DNA of 64,000 nucleotides from Liolophura sinensis (GCF_032854445.1 NC_088297.1:1776639-1840638); one strand, 5' to 3'. Counted from the first letter of the stretch, positions 25,701 through 34,189 are shown. Notes: generated by a model from the sequence alone, not told the origin. Program-made: numbers and translations.

Positions 25701-28700
25701 ATACAAGGTATTAATTTTTTATTTAATAAATCAATCACATCAAACAATAAATCGATAAACAATATTGTAGAATGAAACAGTGACATGGTTGGAAAGTTTT
25801 TTGTTTTCATTCAAGGGAAAGTTTAATTTATCTCCTTGCTGCACGAAATGTCTGACACCTACCACACGATAAGCACAGGATCCGTCCCTCCTAGGTTCGC
25901 ATACAACGGCGAAGGCGGCTTTGTTCTCTCTATCTTGAAAGTACCCCACATCCTGTAGAGAAAAAGTCAACTATATTTGTTTGGCGATTTACTCAAAAAT
26001 ATTTCACAAATACGACGGCGACCACCATTATGGTGGGAGGAAAACGGGCAAAGCAAAGGGGGGAAATCTACAATCAGCCGCTGGCTGCTTGTCAGACTTT
26101 CACACGTACGGCCCGAGTGGAAGCTAGCGCGAGCTGAACTTGAACTCACAGCCATCGCAATGGTGAGGGAATCCTGAGTAATCTGTAGTATACGTATCTC
26201 CTACACGTGATACATAAAGGTAGATAACTCAGACACCAGGATACCTGAACCACTGTAACAAAAACTCGTACGTCATATTTCCCGTAACTAATGCACAAAC
26301 TTTGTGGAAGCCATTCCGAGACTTGCCATCCAGAACTGGGAAAATATCGACTCTGTCCATGACGGGTGTTCACGTATTTTCAGTTCTAAATGCATACTTT
26401 TGACATCAAACGCCAATACAAAGTGGATGTATTTTGCTGTCCTCAATGAATATTACCTTCAGTGTGCTGATTGCCTCCAGCAATATCCCCCCATTGCGCA
26501 TGACATACACCGACTTGGTGACGTCAATATTTCTGTTACGCTGTAGGTCAAGTTTGATTGGCTCTTCGGAAACTCTCAGCTCACATGATATGTAATCAGG
26601 AAAGGTGCTGGTAACGTCGCGTCTTAATCGGTCGCCCTGGCTGTGTGCATCGAGAATTCTCAGCGACACAAGTTCTGTGCAACAAGAAATAAAAATGTTA
26701 AAGATGATTTTGTAGAAATACGAGCTGAGATCCATACACATAAATGCTAAAATCACGATGTTCAGTAAAATTTGACTCAACAATGTAATTCTCATTTTTT
26801 TTTGGGGGGGGGGGGGGTGCAGGGGTCTTTCTTGGTATATTTTACCAGAAAACAATTTTCTTTACTCGCTACACCCTCGTATTCGGCATGCAGATTAGAG
26901 GTTTTAGTTCTTTTAAAGGAACAGCCAATAAAACGCATTGGGACGTGCAGACAGAACACACAAGTTGAGAAACCTTTTACTTTAATAAAAGCATATATAA
27001 AAAGGTGTGTAAAACTAAAACAATTATGGAAAATTGGAAAGTTCTCAGAGGTTTGGAAAAAAACATGCTGGGCAGGTAAATGCCAATGTTGAAATGTCGA
27101 CTGAAAAAATTCTCTGATTATAATTAAGATGTGGATCACCACAAACATGAAACAATGTGCGGCTTGCGTCAAGGATTATATTTAGCTACCTGCTTGGGTT
27201 TATCAGGTGAAGCCATCATGAGGTGAACTCTCACAGGCACAGAGTACCAAGATAGCTGTTTAGTTAAACATGTCGGTTAAGCTACTCTTTTACCACTGAG
27301 CATTACAGTCTTTATCTTGAATCACCTACGCGTAACTTTAATAGGTGATTCGAAACGCGAGCCCTTGTGGGTCGGGAAAATATACCAGTTCACTCCATTG
27401 CTGGGTGGCTGTTACGTGTAAGAATTTAGGGGGTTTTTTTTGTGCTTTTCTTTATGAAGAGGGGACGATCTGGCCAGCGCTGTATTCGGACAGTGAGCGC
27501 CCATGTTGTTGAATGCGGACACTTTGACAAGCCTGTTAGTTGAGTATGTATCTATTTGTTTGATAATTGCTTTATGTCGCGCTCAATAATGTTTCACTTA
27601 TGCAACGGCGGTCAGCAGCAGAGCCCGCGGAAAACTCACGACCATCCGCAGGTTGATGCCACATAATCCCACGTACGAAAGGAGTGGAAGCCAGCATGAG
27701 CTGGATTTGAACTCACAGCGTCCGCATTGGTCAACGCGCCGTACTAAAGCGCCACCAACCTCGGCCAAGGATGCCCCCGCTACAGATGTATAACGAAAAC
27801 GCAATAGCTATGCAAGTGAAATAATGATAAAGCCAACAGGCCTCCATGACATGTAAAACAGTCAAGACCAATATATATGAGATATATCTGAGTCTGCAAA
27901 AAAAAAAAAAAAATCTCCATGACATTAAACTTGACATTGTAATACATCAGGGGACATGAAAAGCCCATAGAAGCACAGATAATTGCAGTGAAATGTGAGC
28001 TTACGTAAGCTCTCAATTTGCCTGTTGTGTACACACACTTACATTAACGCACGCACACATCAATAGCCGTGTGCTAAGAACGCCAGCGCGGCGCGATGCG
28101 TAAAGGCAAGCCTCTCACCAATACAGTCGCGGTGAGTTCAAAGACATGCGGTTTTCCTCTTCGTGGGAAGGCGGGTCATGCGTGAGAAGGTCTTGCAGCA
28201 GCCTACGGATGGCTGTGCGTTTCTATCGGAATCTGTATAGTTTCCTCCCACCTTAATGCTGGCCGCCCTGGTATAACTGAAATATTCTATTTCAATCGTA
28301 AAGCACCAATCAGGGGAATCAATTACTATTGCACTGTTCGATCCGTGTCAACTTAATGGAGTACTACAAAGAAACACACAACAGAATGGAGACTAAGCAG
28401 CGGTGACAGTGTGATGGCAGGCAATTGGTCAGATGTAAACGGTAAAATCCGACAAATTGACAATTTACCTCCGTTAGAATCTAAAGCAAGTGTTCACGTC
28501 AAAATGCTTAAAGAACTTACACAATCAGTAGCAACACAGCTTAATCCGGGTTAGGTAGAAATACACACTTCGGCTAGTTTATCAGCAGTTTATTAGGCAT
28601 TGTTTCAGAACGAAGCAAATGCTTCTCTTATGAAAAGAAAACTGGACACTTTATGTTGACAGAAAAATGTTCTTTGAATTTTACAAATGGGTAGTACTGT

Positions 28701-31700
28701 TTTACAAATGGGTAGTACTGTTTTACAGATGGGTAGTACTGTTTTACAAATGAACAGTTTTATAAGTAAACAGTTCCCCATGTTTTTTCTCTGTTCATAT
28801 CAATTATTCAGTTTTCCTCAAAGAGCGCTTATTATTGTTTATGAAATTCATATGTGATACTTTGATTTAATGTAGAAGAGTCCATAACGGAAAATTTCAG
28901 TGGAGAAAAACACCAGTGTGGAGAATGCCCTAGATCTCTATCGAACACTCTTACACACTAAACAAATCACATGACTAAACAATTGCTAAGTACCACAGGT
29001 ACTTACAAATAAATGTAAAACTCCAAGCGTATATATACATACAAATTAGGCCATCCAGCTTATTTACGAAATTCGCATGGTTTCTAAGAGCTTATACTCC
29101 ACAATGCGCGATCAGTTTTACGATACACGAGGTTGGTTGATAATATCTGCTGTTGTGTCATAGGCGCGTGTTATAGCGGCGTCCTGACTTCCGTCACCGT
29201 CGTCTTGAGTTTCACACGTTAAATCTGCAGTGTCATATCCTGGTCCTGTCTGACAAAAGAAAATGACTACGAATTTCTCAGACGTGTGTGATTATAGGAT
29301 TGTGAAAAAATGGTTTAGACGGATGTCATCGCTCTGTATGTTGAGCGTAGGGCTACGCAAAACGAAGAGCATGGTTTAAAGGAAAATGACGACAGATAAC
29401 GCCGAAAAAGTTAGATGAATGTTTTTATTTTTGTAACATATTTATATTCCTTATTAATCACTCTGCTAAATGTACATTTTCCGTCAATGCTTGGAAATAT
29501 AAACATCCTGAAAACACCAGACCAACGCAGGGCCCTGAAGTCGGGCTCTAGCCCCAACAAAGTTGTTTTGATAGTTATCACTGTTGATGTCATGACCATG
29601 ACCACAGCAGGCTACTTAATTTCAGGACAGACTGCCGGGGTCTGAGGAAAGCTGTACTTTAAAAACATGCTTTTGCTCCAATGAGAAAGCTGAGAAACTT
29701 TCTTTTGTACTTTTATATCGTACGTCACATCATACACTCAGGCTGGAACTATGGGCAGCTTTTTGATTAACACCTGGACTTCTTTGTATCTATATATTTA
29801 CAAAGCTCTTTACTAAGACATGCCGTCCGTTACCCAGTAAGTAACGGTGTTGTAGCTGACAATGGTCATTCTTCCGTTGTCCCCGCTAGCCATTGTTCAC
29901 TGCCCCACAAACACATGGGAGGGGTCATCTTTGTTGTTACCCATGTCACTTCGACCGCTTAAGACTATTTTTTACACAGCATCGATACACCTATAGCTTG
30001 TGGGATCTCGATAACACGGACAGTATTTCTGAAGGCAGGAATTTGTCACTGTGAATGACGCCACGCGTCTTATTCAACTTCCTCTGTCTCCTCCGCGCAG
30101 TGTGTTCTGACACCAGCAAAAGGTGATACCTTTTATCTTATAAAGAAAGATATCTCGAATAACAGCCAAAAGATAATGACGAAATAGTGACAACAGAGAT
30201 ATGAATTCACAAATAATCCAGAACACGTAACGTAAATGGAATGTACCGTATAATATAACGTAGATAAACGTTTGGGTGGGATAAGCACAGCCGTGTGATA
30301 TAACACAGATAAACATTTGGGTGGGATAAGCACAGCCATATAATATAACGTATATAAACGTTTGGGTGGGATAAGCACAGCCATGTAATATAACGTCGAT
30401 AAACCTTAGGGTGGGATAAACACAGCCGTATGGTATAACGTAGATAAGCATTTGGGTGGAATAAGCACAGCCGTATAATATAACGTAGATAAACCTTTGG
30501 GTGGGATAGGCAAAGCCATATAATTTTTTCTACCGTACAGTGTGGTACATTGCTACAAATAAGCTGTGATACTGAGGGATCGGTACTGCCGACATGCTAT
30601 TCAACCAATATGCGAAACGTTTGTAATAATGTCTTGCTTTAAGTACTTAAACAGAAAAAAGTAAAACTTTATTATGTCGGTTTGGCATATTAATGACTTT
30701 GGTATAAAATCTAACGCAAGACTCTTCTAAAGTAATTTCATATTCATCCTCTTCGTCCTATGAGTGAAACATTAAGCACGACGTTAAACCCCAAGCATTC
30801 TTAGGTTCATTTTGAAGAGATTTGGAGACGATATGTTTTACTGCATTTTATAAACGATGACACTTCGCCTTTTTACAGCTATTTTTGAAACATGGATAAG
30901 TAGTTTGATCGCACCAGAAAGTTGTGTCCTCATCGTGAGCTAAATATAGCTCAGATGTCTTACCGTAATTTATTTGAAACTAAGTACCAAGATCAAATTC
31001 ATTGCCATGAAATGTATGTTCTCGAGCATGTTTATATTAAGGCGAACATATCACGTAGAAACAAGAGTGTGGCTGTCAGATTGTACGCCATTCCGGATGT
31101 GCGATACACCTGCTAAGGAAACTAGCCAGTTTTGATCAGCAAGTCTGCTTACAAGAGTGTAGTTTTCAGTTTTAACTGTATGGAAACAAGTTGGCATTAG
31201 GTCTGTAGGTTATAAGTAATGATACAACACAGCTGTACCTTTATCTTCGCTACAAATATACTCAAAGGTGACAGCCCTGCCTTTTAATTTATATATTTAT
31301 TTGATTGGTGTTTTACGCCTTACTCAAGAATATTTCACTTATACGACGACGGCCAGCATTATAATGGGAGGAATCCGCGCAAAGCCCGTTGGAAACCCAC
31401 AACCATCCGCAGGTTACTGGCAGACCATTCCCACGTACGGCCTATCAAAACCTCACTTTACTTCAGTACCGCTAAGGAAGATAATATTCAATACCGCTGA
31501 AGTCTAACGCCATACCGTTTCAAAAGTTATTCTCTAAAACACTACCATCACTGTTTCTTTTCATTTCTGAGACGAATCTTTATAAAGGTTATATAAATAT
31601 ATAAGTTTACTGAGCTTACCTGTTACAGTGTTTCCTTCTTTGAAGGTGTCGGGTAGGGTTAACATCCCCAGCGTGCTTTCAATAAGCAGACTAATCCACA

Positions 31701-31731
31701 CCAGGTGCGACAAACTCACGCGGAACCACAT
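6298..31731 (-). CDS. gene: membrane-anchored ADAM/ADAMTS-like (M12B) metalloprotease with PLAC-like modules and mucin stalk
   Basis: A multi-exon gene. Exons in transcript order: 31731-31620, 26674-26457, 25952-~25840, 23504-23393, 23086-22993, 21312-21235, 20524-20364, 19504-19467, 18879-18774, 18323-18159, 17158-17014, 16784-16665, 15717-15666, 13707-13555, 12883-12761, 10649-10527, 10274-9063, 7781-7660, 6704-~6298. Each has AG and GT borders, and phases agree at all junctions except around the third exon and the last. The product would be a type I membrane zinc endopeptidase acting at the cell surface or, after shedding, on extracellular matrix. The reprolysin zinc motif HELGHSLGAVHD is complete, so it is likely active. 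An ADAMTS-like Cys-rich region next to a transmembrane anchor is unusual, because ADAMTS proteins are secreted. Exons around 25.8-23.6 kb and 7.6-6.7 kb may be missing from this model. Confidence 0.85.
6928..7077 (+). mobile_element. SINE, head-truncated copy
   Basis: Central body (ggatggtcgtgggtttccccccgg) through the tail (ttgagtacggcataaaacaccaatca) with an AAATA run. It lies in an intron of the metalloprotease. Confidence 0.85.
7487..7614 (-). mobile_element. SINE fragment
   Basis: Tail plus a partly deleted body on the minus strand, about 45 bp downstream of the transmembrane exon in transcript direction. Confidence 0.75.
7660..7781 (-). CDS. metalloprotease exon: transmembrane helix
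   Basis: Phase 1 in (continuing from SVWE), phase 0 out at GTAATA. It encodes GILAGMSAGFGLLVLAPSLV then CCLLKCRRQPK: one hydrophobic helix followed by a basic stop-transfer segment with palmitoylation-type cysteines. Confidence 0.85.
7782..9062. other. intron between mucin and transmembrane exons
   Basis: No repeat family or exon is recognised. A plus-strand frame of 124 codons at 8486-8860 has no family signature and overlaps no convincing splice sites. Confidence 0.4.
9063..10274 (-). CDS. metalloprotease exon: Thr/Pro-rich mucin stalk
   Basis: A single 1,212-nt exon, phase 1-1 on both borders, encoding about 404 residues. The first two thirds are imperfect PPATTVPTTTTSTT-type repeats, a dense field for O-glycosylation. 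The last third is more diverse, with N-linked sequons (NDT, NIT, NTT). It would form a rigid extended stalk between the Cys-rich modules and the membrane. The underlying DNA is a minisatellite whose length probably varies between individuals. Confidence 0.85.
9550..10274. repeat. coding minisatellite (mucin VNTR)
   Basis: Tandem units of roughly 45-60 bp containing gtaggcacggtcgtcgctggtggagttgtacttg-type sequence, all in multiples of three. Near-identical blocks recur (for example about 9770-9895 and 9950-10075), showing higher-order duplication. Confidence 0.9.
10527..10649 (-). CDS. metalloprotease exon: PLAC-like module 3
   Basis: 123 nt, phase 1-1, with CEYGDRASNC, ASCYNN and LCCETC. It has the same length as module 2, supporting exon duplication. 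Donor GTAAGT. Confidence 0.85.
10840..12106. repeat. satellite: 160-bp dimer of ~80-bp monomers
   Basis: The word agggagtaaa starts at 11011, 11171, 11331, 11492, 11653, 11813 and 11973, a period of 160-161 bp. Each unit contains two related ~80-bp halves, both with aaagccacaacagcgacgac. The array sits in an intron of the metalloprotease and is flanked by SINE debris at 12110. Antisense open frames rich in CRRCCG are by-products of the repeat. Confidence 0.95.
12110..12168 (-). mobile_element. SINE tail remnant
   Basis: A short minus-strand piece (attcatttgattggtgttta) directly abutting the 160-bp satellite; the body is lost. Confidence 0.55.
12370..12410. repeat. (CA)n-type microsatellite
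   Basis: Interrupted cacacg/cacaca tract. Confidence 0.8.
12512..12738 (+). mobile_element. SINE, near full length
   Basis: Partial head, B-box gttcaagtcc, body and AAATA tail on the plus strand, ending 22 bp before the PLAC-like module 2 donor region. Confidence 0.85.
12761..12883 (-). CDS. metalloprotease exon: PLAC-like module 2
   Basis: A 123-nt phase 1-1 exon with CQFGDKSPSC, GQCYF and LCCGTC, the same six-Cys arrangement as its neighbours. Bordered by ATTAACAG and GTATTT. Confidence 0.85.
13555..13707 (-). CDS. metalloprotease exon: PLAC-like module 1
   Basis: A symmetric phase 1-1 exon with six cysteines in the order C...C...C...CC..C (CPLGEYPG, LTCAQM, DVCYQE, RCCESC). The spacing resembles the PLAC domain at the C-terminus of ADAMTS and lacunin proteins. 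Phase symmetry allows easy duplication, as seen in the next two exons. Confidence 0.8.
14025..14490. repeat. 18-19 bp degenerate tandem array
   Basis: About 25 imperfect copies of ccaaaacaccaagctccag in one orientation, within the intron between the WCDSGAC and PLAC-like module 1 exons. No coding role is evident. Confidence 0.9.
15106..15371 (+). mobile_element. full-length tRNA-derived SINE with target-site duplication
   Basis: This is the reference copy in this window. The tRNA-like head (gcctccgtggctcagtcgg A-box region; gagttcaagtccagc B-box) is followed by a ~150-bp body and a tail ending aaataaataaataaa. A 14-bp direct repeat, tagtcggtgacacg, flanks it at 15092-15105 and 15372-15385, so insertion was by target-primed retrotransposition and is fairly recent. 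Confidence 0.97.
15508..15612 (-). mobile_element. SINE tRNA-like head fragment
   Basis: Only the head is present, in antisense. It contains a small internal duplication of agctagcgcg compared with other copies. Confidence 0.8.
15666..15717 (-). CDS. metalloprotease exon: end of Cys-rich domain
   Basis: A 52-nt exon opening with WCDSGACV, the direct continuation of GTSCGPNK in the ADAMTS-like consensus, followed by an acidic linker. Phase 1 out. Confidence 0.85.
15932..16065 (-). mobile_element. SINE fragment
   Basis: Tail and central body in antisense (ggtgggaggaaaccagacac); head absent. Confidence 0.75.
16298..16496 (+). mobile_element. SINE, partial head
   Basis: B-box gttcaagtcc, body and tail (acgtcgtaaaacaccaatca) on the plus strand. 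Confidence 0.85.
16665..16784 (-). CDS. metalloprotease exon: Cys-rich domain
   Basis: 40 codons, phase 0/0. It encodes EICGGLFCSIPGTNGC and GTSCGPNK, the ADAMTS Cys-rich signature (C..L.C......C......DGT.CG..KWC). A (TA)n tract lies just upstream of the acceptor. Confidence 0.9.
16808..16831. repeat. (TA)n microsatellite
   Basis: A short TA run just upstream of the acceptor of the 16784 exon in transcript direction; it could influence splicing of that exon. Confidence 0.9.
17014..17158 (-). CDS. metalloprotease exon: disintegrin-like/ADAMTS Cys-rich start
   Basis: Encodes NCLL then LQVPPGQQYSIDTQCAYY and STFC, fitting the ADAMTS pattern P..L.PG..Y....QC...FG....C. The donor is GTGTGT, weaker than its neighbours. 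Confidence 0.8.
17828..17874 (+). mobile_element. degenerate SINE remnant
   Basis: Matches only the ctggcttcct...gtac.tgggaaggtctgcc part of the family. Confidence 0.4.
18159..18323 (-). CDS. metalloprotease active-site and Met-turn exon
   Basis: Completes the zinc motif as SLGAVHDGD, then FIMAPSSG provides the Met-turn and FSPCSVSDFRKQI the C-terminal helix. Donor GTATGT, phase 2 out. Confidence 0.95.
18670..18736. repeat. (TA)n microsatellite
   Basis: About 66 bp of TA repeats, 37 bp downstream of the zinc-motif exon in transcript direction. Confidence 0.95.
18774..18879 (-). CDS. metalloprotease active-site exon
   Basis: Phase 1 in, phase 2 out. It encodes GLAFVGAIC and ends in VAAHELGH, the first half of the zinc-binding HExxHxxGxxH motif with the catalytic glutamate. 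The intron then splits the motif. Confidence 0.95.
18971..19172 (+). mobile_element. SINE, diverged copy
   Basis: Body and tail words recognisable (gaaggtctgccagcaac, gtgaaatattcttgagt); the head is diverged. Confidence 0.75.
19352..19402 (+). mobile_element. SINE tail remnant
   Basis: Only ataactgaaatattgttaag and cgccataaaactcc remain. Confidence 0.5.
19467..19504 (-). CDS. metalloprotease micro-exon
   Basis: Only 38 nt between TTTTTTCAG and GTAACT, but both phases fit. It encodes FDLFYQGSTANA, the loop before G.A..G..C in the reprolysin fold. Confidence 0.8.
19622..19772 (-). mobile_element. SINE, head-truncated
   Basis: Tail through mid-body in antisense, inside the catalytic-domain intron. 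Confidence 0.8.
20364..20524 (-). CDS. metalloprotease catalytic domain exon
   Basis: Phase 0 in, phase 2 out, GTGAGT donor. It ends with FTTWVQGRTDLPQSDHVMLF, the strand preceding the active-site helix in ADAM and ADAMTS proteases (consensus F..W......HD..ML.T). Confidence 0.9.
21235..21312 (-). CDS. metalloprotease catalytic domain exon
   Basis: 26 codons, phase 0/0, GTTTCAG acceptor and GTGAGC donor. It encodes IDLRYKNIN then LNVLYSGLLIVE, matching the central beta strands of reprolysins. Confidence 0.85.
21428..21655 (+). mobile_element. SINE, near full length, diverged
   Basis: Head gggcctccgtgg, B-box gttcaagac, body, and tail gtgaaatattcttcattaca; the A-box is damaged. Confidence 0.8.
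22673..22959 (-). mobile_element. full-length SINE, long AAATA tail
   Basis: Complete antisense copy with about ten AAATA-type tail units and an intact tRNA-like head (ctaaccaactgagccacgg in antisense). Flanking gtacgcat and gtgcgcat may be an imperfect target-site duplication. Confidence 0.9.
22993..23086 (-). CDS. metalloprotease catalytic domain exon
   Basis: TTTTCCAG acceptor, GTGAGT donor, phase 2 in and phase 0 out. It encodes WYERTEAS through ITQYYAFILNA, the helix that in M12B proteases carries (I/V)...YY..(I/V)LN. Confidence 0.85.
23393..23504 (-). CDS. metalloprotease exon: furin site and start of catalytic domain
   Basis: TTATTTCAG acceptor and GTAAGC donor. The frame contains RRVRRQ, a proprotein convertase site, followed at once by NVELMMVTDSSVF, the typical first strand of the reprolysin domain. 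It leaves phase 2, matching the next exon. Confidence 0.85.
23690..23800 (-). repeat. dispersed copy of the 80-bp satellite monomer
   Basis: In antisense it matches the 10.8-12.1 kb array (gaccatttgccagctatcgcactgtcgtcgctg on the plus strand), about 12 kb away in the same gene. Confidence 0.65.
23925..24005 (+). mobile_element. LINE/SINE 3'-tail remnant
   Basis: The ccacggtatggctggaatta and gtgacgttaagccgtaatca words with a terminal attcat match the 3' end of the LINE at 36.1-42.0 kb. It is a severely truncated copy. Confidence 0.6.
24395..24537 (+). mobile_element. SINE, head-truncated
   Basis: Late body and tail (gtgaaatatttttgagtgcgg) with an AAATA run. Confidence 0.75.
25320..25610. repeat. 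degenerate ~80-bp tandem repeat
   Basis: Four imperfect units sharing cgatatttcgcctttc / gattttacgcc / gtctcac.aagaagt words, next to prodomain exon 3. Confidence 0.6.
25840..25952 (-). CDS. metalloprotease exon 3: prodomain continuation
   Basis: Acceptor CTCTACAG and an in-phase frame beginning DVGYFQDRENKAAF, resembling the ADAM prodomain Y-Q-D...AA.V.C pattern, with CAYRVVG after it. The 3' border is unclear: a strong GTAGGT gives phase 0 while the next exon needs phase 1, and a weaker GTGTCA gives phase 1. A further small exon may lie downstream. Confidence 0.6.
25976..26182 (-). mobile_element. SINE, head-truncated
   Basis: Tail, body and part of the head in antisense (ggtgggaggaaaacgggcaa; gaactcacagcca), sitting between prodomain exons 2 and 3. 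Confidence 0.8.
26457..26674 (-). CDS. metalloprotease exon 2: prodomain
   Basis: Acceptor TTGCACAG, phase 1 in, phase 0 out at GTAATA. It encodes the N-terminal prodomain with an ADAM-like pattern: VSLRILD near the start, then polar and charged residues, then LQRN...VYVMRNGG. This segment normally keeps the protease latent until furin cleavage. Confidence 0.75.
27549..27766 (-). mobile_element. SINE with internal deletion
   Basis: Antisense copy with tail, a shortened body (ggcggtcagcagcagagccc) and a damaged head. Confidence 0.75.
28080..28320 (+). mobile_element. SINE, rearranged copy
   Basis: Head part (cgccagcgcggcgcgatgcg), B-box region, a partly duplicated body (two cgtggga/gcgtgag...aagg segments) and a tail. 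Confidence 0.7.
28385..28455 (+). repeat. dispersed copy of the 80-bp satellite monomer
   Basis: gactaagcagcggtgacagtgtgatggcaggcaattggtcagatgtaaac on the plus strand resembles one monomer of the 10.8-12.1 kb array. Confidence 0.55.
28678..28755. repeat. 21-bp tandem repeat, about four copies
   Basis: Nearly perfect units of tacaaatgggtagtactgttt. Confidence 0.95.
29118..29245 (-). CDS. possible alternative terminal exon
   Basis: A pyrimidine-rich tract and AG (tgtcagacag) precede an open frame of about 42 codons, acidic (TQDDGDGSQ), ending in TAA at 29118. Joined to exon 1 in phase 1 it would give a very short secreted peptide, ending the transcript early. No homology is recognised. It could equally be a chance frame in intron 1. 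Confidence 0.35.
30205..30520. repeat. 45-bp minisatellite
   Basis: tttgggtggg (or a one-base variant) recurs every 45 bp at about 30271, 30316, 30361, 30406, 30451 and 30496. The period is a multiple of three and the antisense frame stays open for 125 codons (GCAYPTQTFIYVILY unit). No splice or family evidence supports it as a gene. Confidence 0.95.
31286..31445 (-). mobile_element. SINE, head-truncated
   Basis: Tail and body in antisense in intron 1, about 175 bp from exon 1. Confidence 0.85.
31620..31731 (-). CDS. metalloprotease exon 1: start codon and signal peptide
   Basis: ATG at 31731 is followed by a hydrophobic stretch (LSHLVWISLLIESTLG), a standard secretory signal. The exon ends ACAG before GTAAGC, leaving phase 1. 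The next prodomain exon at 26674 begins in the matching phase. Confidence 0.8.
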
Positions 31732-33600
31732 ACTGCTCTCAGAAAGTTAGAATTGTTCAATTCTTTAAAATGCAGTTATAACCAGGGATGCGAAATGAAA
31801 GTCTTTGCAAAAGGCTGTGATAATGGAACAGTTTCTTCCCCTTTCATACATATCATGGTAGTTCTGCTTTGCTTTATGATTCATAGAAAATCGTGACTCC
31901 GGAATTGGGCCCGTGACTCGACTTTTTCTGACTAATTTTTTGTAATATAGGTCGATACAAGTTTACCACTTGTTCACGTAGTATAGCCGTCGTCAAAGAG
32001 GGAAGGATGAGCCTGTCGTCATAGTCCGATGCTTATATGCCAGTAACATCACGATATACACAGCGTACCGCCAGGCCCCCCACTGGAAGCACTTCTACAC
32101 ACACCCGGACCCTCCTTTTTAATCCCCTGTCATTCGTCTTCACCAAGTCACTTGACCTGCCGGTTTTTGCTTTCACGTCCTGGCAGGCAAACCATTACAG
32201 GGGTTGTACAACTGCTAGAGACGAATCATTGGAGCTTCTACCGTTCGGATTATCTGAGGTACTAAGCATGTCCAACAATGACCGCTCCGAACTACGATTT
32301 TTTTAAATGCAGGTAGAAAAAACAAAACTCCAAACAAGTGCAACCTGTCACAAAGCTACAAGGTACAACTGACTATTCAGGTCAGGCAATCAGCTCCATG
32401 GCGTTTATACTACAGCATTACACAGTGGGTTAGATGTATACACTGGGTTCCGTAACTCGACACGGGGGTTCCCACAGAAGAAAGACCCAGCCCCATAGTA
32501 GCACGCCGGTGTTCAGCCACTGGAACAATTTTACACAAATTGCATTTGGTAACAAATGTAAGCCAAGACTCAAGGGCGGGAAGGTTCAGTCAGCTGTGAC
32601 GGTTTAGTACTTAATAAGTAGACTACGGCTTTAGTACTTAATAAGGAGACTACAGCTGTACTGCATGTAAACTCGGCTGTAGGAAACTTTATGAACCTTT
32701 GCAATACGTCTCGAGTTCGAATGTTAATGTACCTGTTTGTGGCATAGTTCCCCGCCATCTGTTTCTCATAACCTATTATCGTAATCCAACTTGAAGTGAA
32801 TAAACAATTATATATTTGTCAATGTATATTAGAAATGTTCTAAACAATACACTGTCAAAATCCTGATGTACATCTACACTCGGAGGCGTTTTGTGTCTGT
32901 CCAAAATGACGCCGTTTCGTGCGTGTATGACTGTTCAACAACTATAGTATTTTCTGAAAAATTAAATTATATTCAGTTGAAATATAAAACATATGTCGAT
33001 ATTTTGAAGACAAATAAGCGACCAGTGTTTGGCATCTTATCACAACCATTTTATGGGACCTTTGGCAAGGACAGTGAAATTTAATGTCCTGCTCCTGCGA
33101 AGTTAGATGTCATACAAAATGAATGTGAGGTGTGTGTTTTTGAACGTGTTACTGGCTCTACCCCAAAACCCGGTTTGCTCTCGGTAATTTCCGTTCGTAC
33201 TCGTGAAGGACGTAGCATGTAAACACCTGTCGTCGTTAGTTTCACATTGCAGATAAGATGGAGACCACTGTTATTCATCCCACACAATGTCAGAGATCAG
33301 ACAAAGGTGAAGTCTGGCAGGTTTTTCCTCAAGACATTTATTAGCCATTTATATGCCACAATACCGACATGATCGGTGCAAATGATAGTGAGAAAAACAA
33401 GAATGAGTTATGAAACGGGAGGCCTATACATCGCCATATATGGCCCCAAACCACAATACAAACCATGTTGACTTATGTAAACTGATTTTCACCTTCAACC
33501 AGTGTGGAAAAAACAAATGTACACTGTCACATGGGATAATGGCGGACATGACAGCAAGCACCATATGGGGTCGTAATTCCAGGGCACTGGAGTAATTCTA
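31732..33600. other. upstream region of the metalloprotease, non-coding
   Basis: No gene recognised. A 27-bp near-duplicate around ttagtacttaataag occurs twice at about 32605-32655. I see no core promoter element that I would defend. Confidence 0.4.
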
Positions 33601-33604
33601 GTAC

Positions 33605-33610
<6 letters not shown>

Positions 33611-33690
<80 letters not shown>
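33611..33690. repeat. (CA)n(TA)n compound microsatellite
   Basis: About 40 bp of CA repeats passing directly into about 38 bp of TA repeats. Confidence 0.95.
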
Positions 33691-33695
<5 letters not shown>

Positions 33696-33768
33696 TACAA
33701 CCTTGGTGTGAAGATAAGATCATGATCCAAGTTTAAATTTCCCACATCATATAAATTGACAGAAAAAT

Positions 33769-33917
33769 TGGTCTCCCAGCAACCTGCGGATGGTCGTGCG
33801 TCCCCCCCACCTTCCCGGGCTGTGCCCGGTTTCCACCCACCATAATGCTGGCCGCAGTCGTTTAAGTGAAATATTCTTGAGTACGGCGTAAAAGAGCAAT
33901 CAAATAAATACATAAAT
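33769..33917 (+). mobile_element. SINE, head-truncated
   Basis: Body (gcaacctgcggatggtcgtg) to tail (cttgagtacggcgtaaaaga) on the plus strand. Confidence 0.85.
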
Positions 33918-34189
33918 CTTACGGTCTGAAGTTACTCACGTGTGATAGTTAACGCCTCCTAATATAGCAAGTTGCGAAACACAAGCTCACAAAGTGCCCT
34001 GCACAGAAAATGGAACACAAGTGACGAAAGTCAAGTGGCGTGATAGTCGATGTCTCCCAACCCAGCAAAATCCTTCACAGTGAATCACAGTAAATACGAC
34101 TGCTCTCAAGTGGACTTGAGTAACTGACTGCGATCTCCACAACTCTGTTGCTCATATTTAAATGCTAACGGAAGAAAAATTCTGGACGG

